Positions 29,503 to 40,407 are shown, counted from the first letter of the stretch. The stretch: DNA of 64,000 nt from Lachnospiraceae bacterium (GCA_022791755.1 JAAVZR010000016.1:124001-188000); one strand, 5' to 3'. The notes: generated from the sequence alone by a model not told the origin. Translations and numbers: made by a program.

Positions 29503-29805
29503 ATGAGAAAAACGCCTGAGACTTTCCACAGGAGTGAGGGAAGCCGGGAAGATATTCCGTTTATGGAGCAGTTGAGACGGTATCAGTCAGCCGGTGTGGA
29601 GATCACGCTGAAGGATGCCAGACTTCCGCTGGAGGATATTGCAAAGATCTGTACGGTCAGGGAAACGGGGGTGTATATGTGCGATTTTGTGGCGGATGAA
29701 GAGAACCGTATTGTTCGGATTAACATCGACGATGTGAGAGAGCGGGAGAACGAGGATGTCTGGGATGGCATCCGGGCTGACGAAAAGTGGGGAGAGATGC
29801 AATAG
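29503..29805 (+). CDS. Hypothetical protein
   Basis: ORF with ggaggtgata RBS: MRKTPETFHRSEGSREDIPFMEQLRRYQ... Confidence 0.65.
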   Translation: MRKTPETFHRSEGSREDIPFMEQLRRYQSAGVEITLKDARLPLEDIAKICTVRETGVYMCDFVADEENRIVRINIDDVRERENEDVWDGIRADEKWGEMQ

Positions 29806-29867
29806 CCGGCTTTCCTTTTGCCCAAAATCCTGGACGCCCATTGAAAGTCTGACGTATTTGTGTTAGA

Positions 29868-31643
29868 ATGATGGATGAAGATCGACGATACACAAAACGG
29901 AGGGATAAAATGGGAAACAGGCCCAGGAAATGGATACCGGCGGCGATTTCCAGTACATTGATTCTGGTGATCTGCGCGGTTGCCGGTTTTGGATATATTC
30001 GGGATCGCTACAGTCCGTCTAAGGAACGGGCGGATTTGAATGACCTATATCGCATCACGTCGCCCGACGAGGCCGCCGTGCTGGTGAACAATCTGCTGAC
30101 AGAAGAGAAAGCGAGGCTGCGTGACGGGGAGGCTTATCTGGCCTGGACCTACGTGACAGAAGCGCTGAGTAAGAGAGTTTACATTGATGAGAGGGAACGG
30201 CTTCTTTTATATGCTCTGCCGGATCAGGTGGTCCGCGTCGCAGAGGGAACGAAGCTTTCGGAATTTACGGGACAGGCAGGGGAGAAAGATGCCCTGGTAT
30301 GGTATGAGGAGGATGCTGTCTTCTATATATCCGCTACTTATATCAGCCGTTTTGTGAATCTGACGTTTGAGTTGTATGAGGAGCCGGGCCGTCTGTACAT
30401 CGATACGGCGGAAGGGCTGTATCAGCAGGCGGAGGTCAGCAGCGATACCCAGCTGCGCAGGCTGGGAGGAATCAAGAGCGAGATCGTGGCCGATGTGGAA
30501 GCCGGGGCGATGGTGACAGTTCTGGATGCCATGGAGGACTGGAGTCAGGTGCGCACGGCAGACGGCTGGACAGGTTATATCCGAAACAGTGATCTGGGCG
30601 CATCCCAGGTGGCAGAGAAGGTCTCTTCGTTTTCAGAGCCGGTATATACCAGTCAGACCAGGGATCATGAGATCTGTCTGGTATGGCATCAGGTATTTGA
30701 CCAGGACGGCAATGATAATCTCGAGAATCTGCTGGCAGAGGCGCAGGGGGTAAATACCATATCGCCGACATGGTTTTCACTCAGCGATAACGAAGGGAAT
30801 TTCACCTCTCTGGCGGATACGGGATATGTGGAGACGGCGCATGCCAGGGGCCTGGAGGTATGGGGGCTGGTGGATAATTTCAGTTCGGACATCAGCACCT
30901 ATGAGATTCTGTCCCGCACCAGCTCCAGGACCGCTTTGATCGGGAATCTGATTCAGGCGGCGAAGGAGTATGGCCTGGACGGGATCAACATAGACTTTGA
31001 GAGCATAAAGGAAGAGTCGGGACCGCATTTTGTACAGTTTATCCGGGAGCTGTCCGTGGAATGCCGTGCCAATGGCATCGTATTGTCCATAGACAATAAT
31101 GTTCCCACTGCCGGCACCAGCTTCTATGACAGGAAAGAGCAGGGGATTGTGGCGGACTATGTCATTATCATGGCATATGACGAACACTGGAGGACATCGG
31201 ACGCCGGTTCGACCTCTTCTCTGCCCTTTGTACAGGCTGGGCTGGAGAGGACTCTGGAGGAGGTGCCTCAGAATAAGGTGATAAACGGCCTTCCCTTCTA
31301 TACGAGGGTATGGCGGTTTGATCCGGAGGCAGAGATCGCAGAGGGAGCCGACCCGCTCAGTGCGGAATATGTGTTGGAGTCCACGGCAGTGGGCATGGAC
31401 CGGGCCCGCAGAAATCTAGTGGAAGGCGGGGCCGAGCTTACCTGGAATGAAGAGACAGGCCAGTATTACGGTGAATATGAGGAGGACGGGTCTCTGTGCC
31501 GTATCTGGCTGGAAGACGCAGAGTCTATAGAGAGAAAATTGGATGTAACAGCGTCATTTGATGTGGCAGGAGTCGCATTCTGGAAGCTGGGGCTGGAATC
31601 GGCCGAGGTCTGGCAGAAGGTCGCGGCATATATGGAACGCTGA
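29868..31643 (+). CDS. GH18-family hydrolase with SH3-like domain
   Basis: N-terminal TM; SH3b-like segment; GLDGINIDFESIKEESG (DxxDxDxE-type) and MAYDEHW. Confidence 0.87.
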   Translation: MMDEDRRYTKRRDKMGNRPRKWIPAAISSTLILVICAVAGFGYIRDRYSPSKERADLNDLYRITSPDEAAVLVNNLLTEEKARLRDGEAYLAWTYVTEALSKRVYIDERERLLLYALPDQVVRVAEGTKLSEFTGQAGEKDALVWYEEDAVFYISATYISRFVNLTFELYEEPGRLYIDTAEGLYQQAEVSSDTQLRRLGGIKSEIVADVEAGAMVTVLDAMEDWSQVRTADGWTGYIRNSDLGASQVAEKVSSFSEPVYTSQTRDHEICLVWHQVFDQDGNDNLENLLAEAQGVNTISPTWFSLSDNEGNFTSLADTGYVETAHARGLEVWGLVDNFSSDISTYEILSRTSSRTALIGNLIQAAKEYGLDGINIDFESIKEESGPHFVQFIRELSVECRANGIVLSIDNNVPTAGTSFYDRKEQGIVADYVIIMAYDEHWRTSDAGSTSSLPFVQAGLERTLEEVPQNKVINGLPFYTRVWRFDPEAEIAEGADPLSAEYVLESTAVGMDRARRNLVEGGAELTWNEETGQYYGEYEEDGSLCRIWLEDAESIERKLDVTASFDVAGVAFWKLGLESAEVWQKVAAYMER

Positions 31644-31668
31644 TAAAACAGAACAGGGCAATATCAGA

Positions 31669-31709
31669 GCAGGTGTTCTTCCCATACGGATGGGGATGGA
31701 CGCCTGCTT
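31669..31709 (+). terminator. Terminator
   Basis: GCAGGTGTTC.../GGACGCCTGC then T6. Confidence 0.6.
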
Positions 31710-31761
31710 TTTTGTCTCATGGTAAAGGCAGGTTAGGTAGGGCAGCCGACAGCGGCAGGAC

Positions 31762-32520
31762 ATGGGATATAAAACAAGGAATCATACCGGGCAGGCCGCA
31801 TATACTGTTTTGAAGAGGACGAATAGGCGGTGTGAGATGCGCAAAGGTATGCTGGAGCTGGGGATGGGGCTTATGATGGTTTTTCTGGTGGCAGCTGTGT
31901 TTTACAGTCTGAATGGGAAACCGGCGGCAGCTGTGGAGGAAAGGGGTCCTGTGGTGGTGCTGGATGCCGGGCACGGAGGCAATGATCCCGGTAAGGTGGG
32001 GGTGGACGGAGCTCTGGAAAAGGATATTAATCTGAGTCTGGTATATAAGCTGAGGGATCTTCTGGAAGCTGAGGATGTCACCGTGATCCTGACCCGTGAG
32101 GGAGATGAAGGACTGTATCAGGAAAGCGATACGAATAAAAAGAGGGCAGATATGAATGCGAGATGCCAGCGGATTGAAGAGGCAAAACCGGATATAACGG
32201 TCAGTATTCATCAGAACAGCTTTCATGAAGAGAGCGTGAACGGCGCCCAGGTTTTTTACTATACCGGATCTGAGGAGGGAGAGCGGCTGGCAGGGTTTCT
32301 GGAAGAGAGCTTCCGGGCGGAGATCGGCGGGGAGAATACGAGAAAGTCAAAGGCCAATAATGAATATTATCTTTTATTACATACCTCCTGTCCGATTGTG
32401 ATCGTGGAGTGCGGATTTTTAAGCAACTGGGAGGAGGCGGCAAAGCTTCAGGATGAAGGGTATCAGGATAAGCTGGCATGGGCGATTCATCTGGGTATTT
32501 TGAAATATCTGAACCGATAG
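31762..32520 (+). CDS. N-acetylmuramoyl-L-alanine amidase (Amidase_3, CwlD-like)
   Basis: VVVLDAGHGGNDPGKVGVDGALEKDINL, VSIHQNSF, IVECGFLSNWEEA; true start may be internal. Confidence 0.9.
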   Translation: MGYKTRNHTGQAAYTVLKRTNRRCEMRKGMLELGMGLMMVFLVAAVFYSLNGKPAAAVEERGPVVVLDAGHGGNDPGKVGVDGALEKDINLSLVYKLRDLLEAEDVTVILTREGDEGLYQESDTNKKRADMNARCQRIEEAKPDITVSIHQNSFHEESVNGAQVFYYTGSEEGERLAGFLEESFRAEIGGENTRKSKANNEYYLLLHTSCPIVIVECGFLSNWEEAAKLQDEGYQDKLAWAIHLGILKYLNR

Positions 32521-32679
32521 AAAGAAAAACATATGAGCCGGGCAGGAGTGAGCCAGGGAAGATCATAGCGGGATGCCGAATCCTGTACACTCCTGCTTTT
32601 GATTGCAAAGAAACAGAGCATTTGCTATAATGAGGAGAAAATACAGGCCATATGTGAATGGTAAGAGGGAGGTACGGAT

Positions 32680-33477
32680 ATGGAGCCGGAGGAGATATAT
32701 CAAATAGAAAATGAGGCAGAGCAGGTTCAAAAAACCTATGAGTATTTCTGCGAAGATTCCCGGCTGAACAGGTCGCAGGCGGCCCGGGTGGAATTTCTGA
32801 CCACTGTCCGGTATATCGAACGTTTCTTAAAGCCGGGGGACAGGCTTTTGGATGTGGGGGCCGGAGCAGGAGAGTACAGCCTGTATTTTGCCGGGCTGGG
32901 TTATGAAGTCTGTGCGCTGGAACTGGCCGAAAGTAATTTGAGGGCGTTTCAGAAAAAACTCAGGCCCCGGGACCGTCTGGAGCTGGTGCAGGGAAATGCT
33001 GTGGACCTGGGACGCTATGAAGACGGCAGTTTTGATGTGGTTCTCGTTTTGGGGCCGCTGTATCATCTGCACAGAGATGAGGACAAACAGAAATGTATCG
33101 CCGAGGCGAAGCGGGTTTTAAAGCCGGGAGGCAAGCTCTTCTTTGCTTTTATCTCCAACGACATGGTGATACTCACCGAATTTTTCCGCTTCCAGGATTA
33201 CTTTACGGAAGGAGACTATGACAAGGAGACCTTTCGGCTGGAGGACTTTCCCTTTGTGTTTCACACAGTGGACGCTGCCAGAAAGGTTCTGACAGACGGG
33301 GGAATCCATATCCTTCACGAGGTGGCCTCCGACGGGGTCAGCGAGCTTTTGGAGGACAAGATCAACGCCATGGATGACAAAAACTATGCCCAGTATCTCC
33401 GCTATCATTTCTACATCTGTGAGAAAAAGGAGTTATTGGGCATGAGCAATCATCTGTTGTTTGTGGGGGAGGTATGA
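32680..33477 (+). CDS. Class I SAM-dependent methyltransferase
   Basis: LLDVGAGAGEYSLYFAGLGYEVCALE, FDVVLVLGPLYHL. Confidence 0.85.
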   Translation: MEPEEIYQIENEAEQVQKTYEYFCEDSRLNRSQAARVEFLTTVRYIERFLKPGDRLLDVGAGAGEYSLYFAGLGYEVCALELAESNLRAFQKKLRPRDRLELVQGNAVDLGRYEDGSFDVVLVLGPLYHLHRDEDKQKCIAEAKRVLKPGGKLFFAFISNDMVILTEFFRFQDYFTEGDYDKETFRLEDFPFVFHTVDAARKVLTDGGIHILHEVASDGVSELLEDKINAMDDKNYAQYLRYHFYICEKKELLGMSNHLLFVGEV

Positions 33478-33486
33478 GCTTTCCGG

Positions 33487-34635
33487 TCAGTCCAGCGCCC
33501 TTTCGTAGATATCTTCCACTGCCTCAGCGAAATGGCTCTTATCAAAGGTGGCGGCGATTTCCTCGCTGCTGCGGCTGGCGGCGTCGCGCCAGTCAGGGTT
33601 CCAGAGAATGGAGTTAATGTCGCGGATGAATTCGTCCGAGGCGGTGTACTCATAGCCGTTGACGCCTTCCTCGATGACGTCATCCAGGCAGGGATCCTGG
33701 CGGCAGACCAGAGGCAGGCCGTTGGCGGCAGCTTCTATGTAGGTGAGCCCCTGGGTTTCACTGGTGGAGGCGCTGACAAAGATATCCCCCAGCTGATAGT
33801 AATTCTGTACCTCCGCAGGGTCTACCATTCCGGTGAAGATGACATGGTCTTCGATCCCCAGCTTCTTTGCCTGTTTTTCCAGGTCCTCCTTTGCAGGTCC
33901 GTCGCCTACGATCAGGAAGGTGATCTGACGGTTCGTCTCCAAAACGGCGGGAAAGAGTTCCAGCAGCTCGCCCAGGTTTTTCTCCGTACCCAGACGTCCC
34001 AGATTGATCAGAACCTGATGATCCTCGGGGATTCCCAGAGCCCGGCGCCGTGCCATTCTCTCTTCGTCACTCATACGGTGGCGGTAGCGGTCGATGGAGA
34101 TTCCGCTGGGAACCACCTGTATGGGGTTGCGCAGGCCATAGCGGCGCAGAAATTGCTCCACCTTGCGGGTGGGGGCGATGACGGTGTCCACATGCTTTAG
34201 CCGCTTGCGGGAGAGGAGCGCCACCATTCGCCTGCCCAGACGCTTGCTGGGAATCACATAGGTGGCATACTGCTCATACAGCGTGTGGTAAGTGTGAATC
34301 AGCGGTGCGCCTGTGGCTTTGGAGATATGCCGGGCAAACTGGAAGCTGAAAAATTCACATTGACTGTGAATCACGTCCGGCTTCCAACGGATCAGCTCCC
34401 GGATCAGAGGATTGTGGTAGGATACGGGCATGCGCACATCCGGATAGACAACCCCCAGAGGAATGGACTTGATATAATAAATGTTGCCCTCTTTATGACT
34501 CTTCAGGTTAGAAGAGAGGGTGAGAATACGGACCTCGTGGCCTCTTTTGACCAGCTCCTCGTGCAGATTGCGCACGGAAGTAACGACGCCGTTGGTGGCG
34601 GTCACATACAGATCGGTGGTAATTAAAATCTTCAT
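33487..34635 (-). CDS. Glycosyltransferase family 4
   Basis: MKILITTDLYVTATNGVVTSVRNLHEEL, VINLGRLGTEKNL-like region, SETQGLTYIEAAANGLPLV. Confidence 0.9.
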   Translation of the reverse strand: MKILITTDLYVTATNGVVTSVRNLHEELVKRGHEVRILTLSSNLKSHKEGNIYYIKSIPLGVVYPDVRMPVSYHNPLIRELIRWKPDVIHSQCEFFSFQFARHISKATGAPLIHTYHTLYEQYATYVIPSKRLGRRMVALLSRKRLKHVDTVIAPTRKVEQFLRRYGLRNPIQVVPSGISIDRYRHRMSDEERMARRRALGIPEDHQVLINLGRLGTEKNLGELLELFPAVLETNRQITFLIVGDGPAKEDLEKQAKKLGIEDHVIFTGMVDPAEVQNYYQLGDIFVSASTSETQGLTYIEAAANGLPLVCRQDPCLDDVIEEGVNGYEYTASDEFIRDINSILWNPDWRDAASRSSEEIAATFDKSHFAEAVEDIYERALD

Positions 34636-34956
34636 AATCCTGTTCCTTTTTGCAGAGCAACCGTGTTCGCGCTCTGGTGATGCGCCGTGGGCGCAGATAA
34701 AGTTACTGTGGGAGCAAAATTGTAAACAGTAACATTTTATCATAGAACGCCGTGAAAATGATTTAAAAAATGTTTACAAATTATAACGAATTTTTGTATA
34801 AAATATTTTTCGTTATCCCGAATCCGAATATGGCATTGCTGCCGTTTCCCGGACAGCGGGGACGATTCCAAAAGGCGAAAACAGGGAGTATCGGAGGCTT
34901 AACCGGCCGGGGAAATGCTGTAATTATGGCGTTTTTTAACAAAATGTGAAAAAATA

Positions 34957-34984
34957 TTTACAAATTAATGACATGTGGTATAAT
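34957..34984 (+). promoter_or_regulatory. Candidate promoter for murA
   Basis: TTTACA-16 nt-TATAAT. Confidence 0.6.
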
Positions 34985-35080
34985 AAGGATACGCGAAGTT
35001 GATATGGGCCGGGTCGTAAGAAGGGATGATTCGACTGCATACGCAGTTTTCTGAAATATAAAATTAAGCTGAGGTGGCTT

Positions 35081-36373
35081 ATGCGATATGTAATGAAGGG
35101 TGGCAATCCTCTGGTGGGAGAGGTTGTCATAGGAGGAGCTAAAAACGCTGCGCTGGGGATTCTGGCAGCGGCGATTATGACAGATGAGACAGTTGTGATT
35201 GATAATCTTCCGGATGTCCGGGATATCAATGTACTATTGGAAGCGATTCGGGATATCGGCGCGGTGGTGGAACGCCTGGACCGGCATACGGTGAAAATCA
35301 ATGCCAGGTGTATCGGCTCCGTCACGGTCAATAATGAGTTCATCAAGAGGATCCGGGCCTCCTATTATCTGTTGGGCGCTCTTTTGGGAAAATATCGCCG
35401 GGCCAGCGTGGCTCTGCCCGGGGGATGCAATATCGGCAGCCGCCCCATCGATCAGCATCTGAAAGGCTTTCGTGCTCTGGGCGCCAGCACGGTGGTGGAG
35501 TACGGCATGGTGAATGCGGATGCAGCCCGCCTGCGGGGAGGTCACGTATATCTGGACGTGGTATCTGTGGGAGCGACGATCAATATTATGCTGGCGGCAG
35601 CGCTGGCGGACGGCAGTACGATCATCGAAAACGCGGCCAAGGAGCCTCATGTGGTGGATGTGGCCAGCATGCTTAACAGTATGGGTGCGAATATCAAAGG
35701 CGCCGGTACGGATGTGATCCGTATCAGCGGCGTGTCAAAGCTTCATGGTACGGAGTATTCGATTATTCCGGACCAGATTGAAGCAGGAACTTACATGGTG
35801 GCGGCAGCCATCACCAAGGGAGACGTGACGGTACGCAATGTGATTCCGAAGCATCTGGAGGCTATCACCTCCAAGCTGATGGAGATGGGCTGTGAGATAT
35901 CGGAATTTGACGATGCGGTTCGCGTCGTGGCAAAAAACCGGATGAGCCACACGAAGGTAAAGACGCTTCCCTATCCTGGCTTTCCCACGGATATGCAGCC
36001 CCAGATTTCCGTGGCGCTGGCGCTGGCCTGTGGGACCAGCATCGTGACGGAGAGTATTTTTGAGAATCGTTTCAAATATATGGATGAGCTGGCCCGCATG
36101 GGAGCTAATGCCAAGGTGGAGGGTAATATCGCCGTAATCGACGGCGTCGGACGGTTTACGGGAGCTGAGGTGTGCGCCCCGGACCTGCGGGCAGGAGCAG
36201 CACTGGTATTAGCCGGTCTGGCCGCAGACGGCTGTAGCGTGGTGGAGGATGTGGAATATATCATGCGCGGCTATGAGTGCTTCGTGGAGAAGCTGCATGA
36301 GCTGGGAGCAGAGATTCGGCTCGTGGATACGGATAAGGAGATACAGAAATATAAGCTTTCCCTGATTAGCTGA
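35081..36373 (+). CDS. murA: UDP-N-acetylglucosamine 1-carboxyvinyltransferase
   Basis: GGNPLVGEVVIGGAKNAALGILAAAIMTDE, LPGGCNIGSRPIDQHLKGF. Confidence 0.95.
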   Translation: MRYVMKGGNPLVGEVVIGGAKNAALGILAAAIMTDETVVIDNLPDVRDINVLLEAIRDIGAVVERLDRHTVKINARCIGSVTVNNEFIKRIRASYYLLGALLGKYRRASVALPGGCNIGSRPIDQHLKGFRALGASTVVEYGMVNADAARLRGGHVYLDVVSVGATINIMLAAALADGSTIIENAAKEPHVVDVASMLNSMGANIKGAGTDVIRISGVSKLHGTEYSIIPDQIEAGTYMVAAAITKGDVTVRNVIPKHLEAITSKLMEMGCEISEFDDAVRVVAKNRMSHTKVKTLPYPGFPTDMQPQISVALALACGTSIVTESIFENRFKYMDELARMGANAKVEGNIAVIDGVGRFTGAEVCAPDLRAGAALVLAGLAADGCSVVEDVEYIMRGYECFVEKLHELGAEIRLVDTDKEIQKYKLSLIS

Positions 36374-36400
36374 GACCGGGGAACTGGAATAAAAAAGACA

Positions 36401-36429
36401 TTGACGTGGCGGATGGATTGTGCTATGAT
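36401..36429 (+). promoter_or_regulatory. Promoter upstream of SAM riboswitch
   Basis: TTGACG-17 nt-TATGAT. Confidence 0.65.
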
Positions 36430-36494
36430 GAAATCCGTCAGATAAGATAAGCCCTGTGTGGGCAGACGATTATAATAAAAACAGAATAGAAGTT

Positions 36495-36595
36495 CTCTTA
36501 TTCAGAGTGATGGAGATACATAGGATCTGTGAAGTCACGGCAACCCCTGAAAGACGGAAGGTGCCAACCTGAGCGAGCGAGTCGAACAATAAGAG
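36495..36595 (+). promoter_or_regulatory. SAM-I (S-box) riboswitch aptamer
   Basis: CTCTTAT...AGAGTGATGGAG...TAGGATCTGTGAAGTCACGGCAACC...AAGGTGCCAACCTG...ATAAGAG; P1 closes exactly (36495-36501/36589-36595). Confidence 0.95.
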
Positions 36596-36623
36596 GATTT
36601 GAACCAGCAGGTTTCCTGAAATC

Positions 36624-36648
36624 AAGTCCGCTTTTAGCGGACTTTTTT
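36624..36648 (+). terminator. Riboswitch expression-platform terminator
   Basis: AAGTCCGC-TTTTA-GCGGACTTTTTT. Confidence 0.88.
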
Positions 36649-36721
36649 GCGCATAGGAAATGGTCATTGCGCCAAGGCAAGGAAAAGCAAGAAAGACGCA
36701 GTCGAAAGGGAGGATATATAG

Positions 36722-38326
36722 ATGAGGCGACCGTTTTGTAACGGACTGATCCTGATGGCTCTTGTGCTGATGGCTGCGCTTACGGCGGCGGGCTGCGGCA
36801 AAACAGAGGATTTTTCAAAGAAACCGAAATATCTGAAATCGGCCACCTATTTCGGCGGCGAATGGGCTGTTAATTTCTGGAACAGCGAAGACGATCATCT
36901 GGAGGAAGAACTGAGGCAGATTCAGGAAGACGGATTTAACAGTATCATTCTGGTGGTGCCATGGAGAGAATTTCAGCCGGGGCTGGAGCCGGTATCGTAT
37001 AACGAGTACGCCTTTGAAAAGCTGGATCGTGTCATGGAGGCAGCGAAGGAGCAGGGCCTGTGGGTGAGCCTGCGGATCGGATACACATGGGATTACTGGC
37101 CGGACGGACAGGATGTGAGAGAACGTTTTCGGAATCTGATGGGAGATGAGGCGGTCCTGGCGGCCTGGGATGACTATGTGAAGACACTGTATGAGAGAGC
37201 TTCATCACATGGAAACCTCTATGGCGGATTCATTACATGGGAGGATTTCTGGAGCTTTACCTACTATGCCAAGAGCCTGGGCGACACTTTGGAGGGAATC
37301 CGGTGGGCGCAGTTTTCCGGATACACCGAATATATCCGGTCCCACTACACCCTGGAGGAGCTGTCTGTCCTGTATGGCCAGGACACGGCGGATTTTGACA
37401 GCCTGTACCTGCCGCAGGATAATCAGCCGGCAGTGAAGCTTTTGTATGAGTTTTTTGATCAGTGGCTGAACGGCTTCCTCCTTCATAATCAGGAGATTTT
37501 TCCGGATCTGTCCATGGAGGTGAGAATGGACGCGGACCCGATCCCGGATGAAGACGGGGAGATGTACTGGTATGGCCATGAGGCCACCTACGCCTGTGAA
37601 AACGCCTCTTACACAGCCCTGATGTACGGTGTGCCCATCGGCCATATCAACGAAGGAGAGCGGCTGGAGGCCGGGGAGGCGGCGGCGAAATCGCAGGAAA
37701 TGCTGGATGAGGTGCTTCGCAGTACAGACGGGAAGCTCTTATATATCGAGCAGTTTCTGTATATGGACAATACCCCCGGCTTTGAGCATAATGCCCAGGT
37801 GAAGGAAGACCAGGTGGCCGATTATATCCTTGCCATGGCCGATGTGCTGAAGAGCCGGATCACCGGTTACGGTGTCTGGACGTATAAGAATTACGGGAAT
37901 AACCTCCTGTATAATCCCCAGTTTGCTCTGGGGGAAGCGGGCTGGGAATTCGAGGGCGGAGCCCGCGTGGTAGAGTATGACGGCTCCGGCCAGGCAGAGC
38001 TTGTGCCCGGCGCCGTATTGCGAAACGCCGTGGCCAGTGAAGGCGTGTCCACCCGGGTCCGCTTCACCGCAGACGCACAAGAGAACGTACAGGTGACGGT
38101 TTCGCTGGGAGGCGAGACACAGACCGTGACGGCTGAAGGCGGGCAGGTGACAGAGCTGGTGTTTGAAAATGGCGGCAGCGGCCTCTGCTTCAGCAGCAGC
38201 GGCCTGTGCTACATCGACAATGTAAAGGTGTATACCCATGTGCAGGAGGGGCAGCTGTATGATCTGGACGGCGAAGAGGGCGCCTGTATTGAGGCGGTGC
38301 GCAAGCTGAACCGAAAACTGCGCTGA
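36722..38326 (+). CDS. Predicted lipoprotein with TIM-barrel/glycoside-hydrolase-like domain
   Basis: Lipobox LTAAGCGK; GFNSIILVVPWREFQPG, GLWVSLRIGYTWDYWP and FITWEDFW resemble GH-A folds; C-terminal CBM-like segment. Confidence 0.68.
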   Translation: MRRPFCNGLILMALVLMAALTAAGCGKTEDFSKKPKYLKSATYFGGEWAVNFWNSEDDHLEEELRQIQEDGFNSIILVVPWREFQPGLEPVSYNEYAFEKLDRVMEAAKEQGLWVSLRIGYTWDYWPDGQDVRERFRNLMGDEAVLAAWDDYVKTLYERASSHGNLYGGFITWEDFWSFTYYAKSLGDTLEGIRWAQFSGYTEYIRSHYTLEELSVLYGQDTADFDSLYLPQDNQPAVKLLYEFFDQWLNGFLLHNQEIFPDLSMEVRMDADPIPDEDGEMYWYGHEATYACENASYTALMYGVPIGHINEGERLEAGEAAAKSQEMLDEVLRSTDGKLLYIEQFLYMDNTPGFEHNAQVKEDQVADYILAMADVLKSRITGYGVWTYKNYGNNLLYNPQFALGEAGWEFEGGARVVEYDGSGQAELVPGAVLRNAVASEGVSTRVRFTADAQENVQVTVSLGGETQTVTAEGGQVTELVFENGGSGLCFSSSGLCYIDNVKVYTHVQEGQLYDLDGEEGACIEAVRKLNRKLR

Positions 38327-38431
38327 CAGAAAGAGAAATAAGAAATAACATCCCCCTGCGGGGAAGACGGACCTGGTCCGGCAATCTATCATAAATAACA
38401 TTTCCCAACAGAAGAAGGAAGGAGAAAAGAA

Positions 38432-39622
38432 ATGGAAAAGAGATTATTTACCTCAGAATCGGTGACAGAGGGACATCCTGACAAGGTATGTGACGCGGTA
38501 TCTGACGCGATACTGGATGCGCTTATGGAGCAGGACCCCATGAGCAGAGTGGCCTGCGAGACCTTTGCCGGTACCGGATTTATCATGCTGGTGGGCGAGA
38601 TCACCACGAAGGCATCGGTGGATATGCAGTCCATCGTCCGAAAGACCGTGACAGAAATCGGTTATGACAGCTCGGAGGTGGGCTTTGACGGAAATACCTG
38701 TGCCGTGATGCTGTCCATCGACAAGCAGTCGACAGACATCGCCATGGGAGTGGATAAGGCGCTGGAAGTGAAGGAAAATATCATGTCGGAGGAGGAGCTG
38801 GAAGCCATCGGAGCCGGCGACCAGGGTATGATGTTTGGCTATGCCACCAATGAGACGGAGGAGTATATGCCCTATCCGATCAGCCTGGCCCATAAACTGA
38901 CCCGCCGTCTTACGGAAGTTCGCAAAGACGGAACTCTCACATACCTGCGTCCGGACGGCAAGAGCCAGGTGACGGTAGAATACGATGAGAGCGGTAAACC
39001 GGTCCATATCGACGCAGTCGTGATTTCCACTCAGCACAGCGACCGTGTAACCCAGGAGCAGATACATAAGGACATCCGCCGGTACGTCATCGATCCGATC
39101 CTGCCTGCCGGGCTGGTGGACAGCAATACCAAATATTTTATAAATCCCACCGGACGTTTCGTCATCGGCGGTCCGGCAGGAGACACCGGACTGACCGGCC
39201 GTAAAATTATTGTGGATACCTACGGCGGATATGCTCGCCACGGCGGCGGCGCTTTCTCCGGTAAGGACTGCACCAAGGTAGACCGCTCGGCGGCCTACGC
39301 AGCCCGTTACGTGGCAAAAAATATCGTAGCGGCGGGACTGGCAGATAAATGTGAGATCCAGCTGTCCTATGCAATCGGCGTAGCCCGTCCCACTTCCGTG
39401 ATGGTGGACACCTTCGGCACAGGCAAGGTGTCCGACGAGCGTCTGGTAGAGATCATCCGTGAGAACTTTGACCTGCGACCTGCCGGCATTATCAAGATGC
39501 TTGATCTGCGCCGTCCGATTTACAAGCAGACGGCAGCTTACGGACATTTCGGACGTACGGATATTGATGTGAGCTGGGAGAAGCTTGATAAAGTAGAGCT
39601 GCTGAAGAAGTATCTGGCTTGA
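38432..39622 (+). CDS. metK: S-adenosylmethionine synthetase
   Basis: [53 protein letters not shown]. Confidence 0.98.
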   Translation: MEKRLFTSESVTEGHPDKVCDAVSDAILDALMEQDPMSRVACETFAGTGFIMLVGEITTKASVDMQSIVRKTVTEIGYDSSEVGFDGNTCAVMLSIDKQSTDIAMGVDKALEVKENIMSEEELEAIGAGDQGMMFGYATNETEEYMPYPISLAHKLTRRLTEVRKDGTLTYLRPDGKSQVTVEYDESGKPVHIDAVVISTQHSDRVTQEQIHKDIRRYVIDPILPAGLVDSNTKYFINPTGRFVIGGPAGDTGLTGRKIIVDTYGGYARHGGGAFSGKDCTKVDRSAAYAARYVAKNIVAAGLADKCEIQLSYAIGVARPTSVMVDTFGTGKVSDERLVEIIRENFDLRPAGIIKMLDLRRPIYKQTAAYGHFGRTDIDVSWEKLDKVELLKKYLA

Positions 39623-39666
39623 TCCTGTTTTCCAGTGAGTGCAGTGATCTCCGGAAAGGACTTGCC

Positions 39667-40407
39667 ATGCGCTATCCCGCTCCCGCAGAGGGTATCTTTA
39701 TCTCCCGCCCTAACCGCTTCCTGGCAAAGGTACAAATCGCCGGCGAGGAGGTTCTGTGTCATGTAAAAAACACAGGCCGCTGCCGGGAGCTTCTGAGGCC
39801 GGGCGCCAGGCTGATTTTGCAGCATCATGACAATCCCCGCCGCCGCACGGCGTATTCGGTCATCGGAGTTTATAAGGGGGATGTCCTGGTCAATATGGAT
39901 TCCCAGGCTCCGAATCAGGTGGCATATGAGTGGGCACTGGCCGGTGCGGACGGCCTGTTCGGAGAGGTGGTGTCCGTTAAACGCGAACAGACCTACGGCA
40001 ATTCACGCTTTGATCTGTATCTGGAATGCATCGGTGAGACAGGCGCTGCGTCCCGGATTTTTATGGAGGTGAAAGGGGTGACCCTGGAGGAGGATGGCGT
40101 GGCCCGGTTTCCGGATGCGCCCACCGAGAGAGGATTAAAGCATGTGGAGGAGCTGGTATCCTGTGGGAAGGAGGGTTATGGGGCCTGTCTGCTGTTCGTG
40201 GTGCAGATGAAAGGAGTAGTCCGTCTGGAACCCAACTGGCAGACCCACAGGGCCTTTGGGGAGGCTCTTTTGCGGGCAAAGAGCGCGGGGGTGCGGATTT
40301 TGGCCTATGACTGCCTGGTTACGACAGACAGTCTGACTCTTTGCAAGTCGCTTCCTGTACTATTGAAAAATGAACAGGAATATGGTAGAATAACATATCC
40401 GGTCTGA
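39667..40407 (+). CDS. sfsA: SfsA family protein
   Basis: GIFISRPNRFLAKVQIAGEEVLCHVKNTGRCRELL, FMEVKGVTLEEDGVARFPDAPTERGLKHVEEL. Confidence 0.93.
   Translation: MRYPAPAEGIFISRPNRFLAKVQIAGEEVLCHVKNTGRCRELLRPGARLILQHHDNPRRRTAYSVIGVYKGDVLVNMDSQAPNQVAYEWALAGADGLFGEVVSVKREQTYGNSRFDLYLECIGETGAASRIFMEVKGVTLEEDGVARFPDAPTERGLKHVEELVSCGKEGYGACLLFVVQMKGVVRLEPNWQTHRAFGEALLRAKSAGVRILAYDCLVTTDSLTLCKSLPVLLKNEQEYGRITYPV

Noticed and set aside
38453-39547. 364-aa minus-strand ORF
   Set aside because: Antisense to metK, which is unmistakable.
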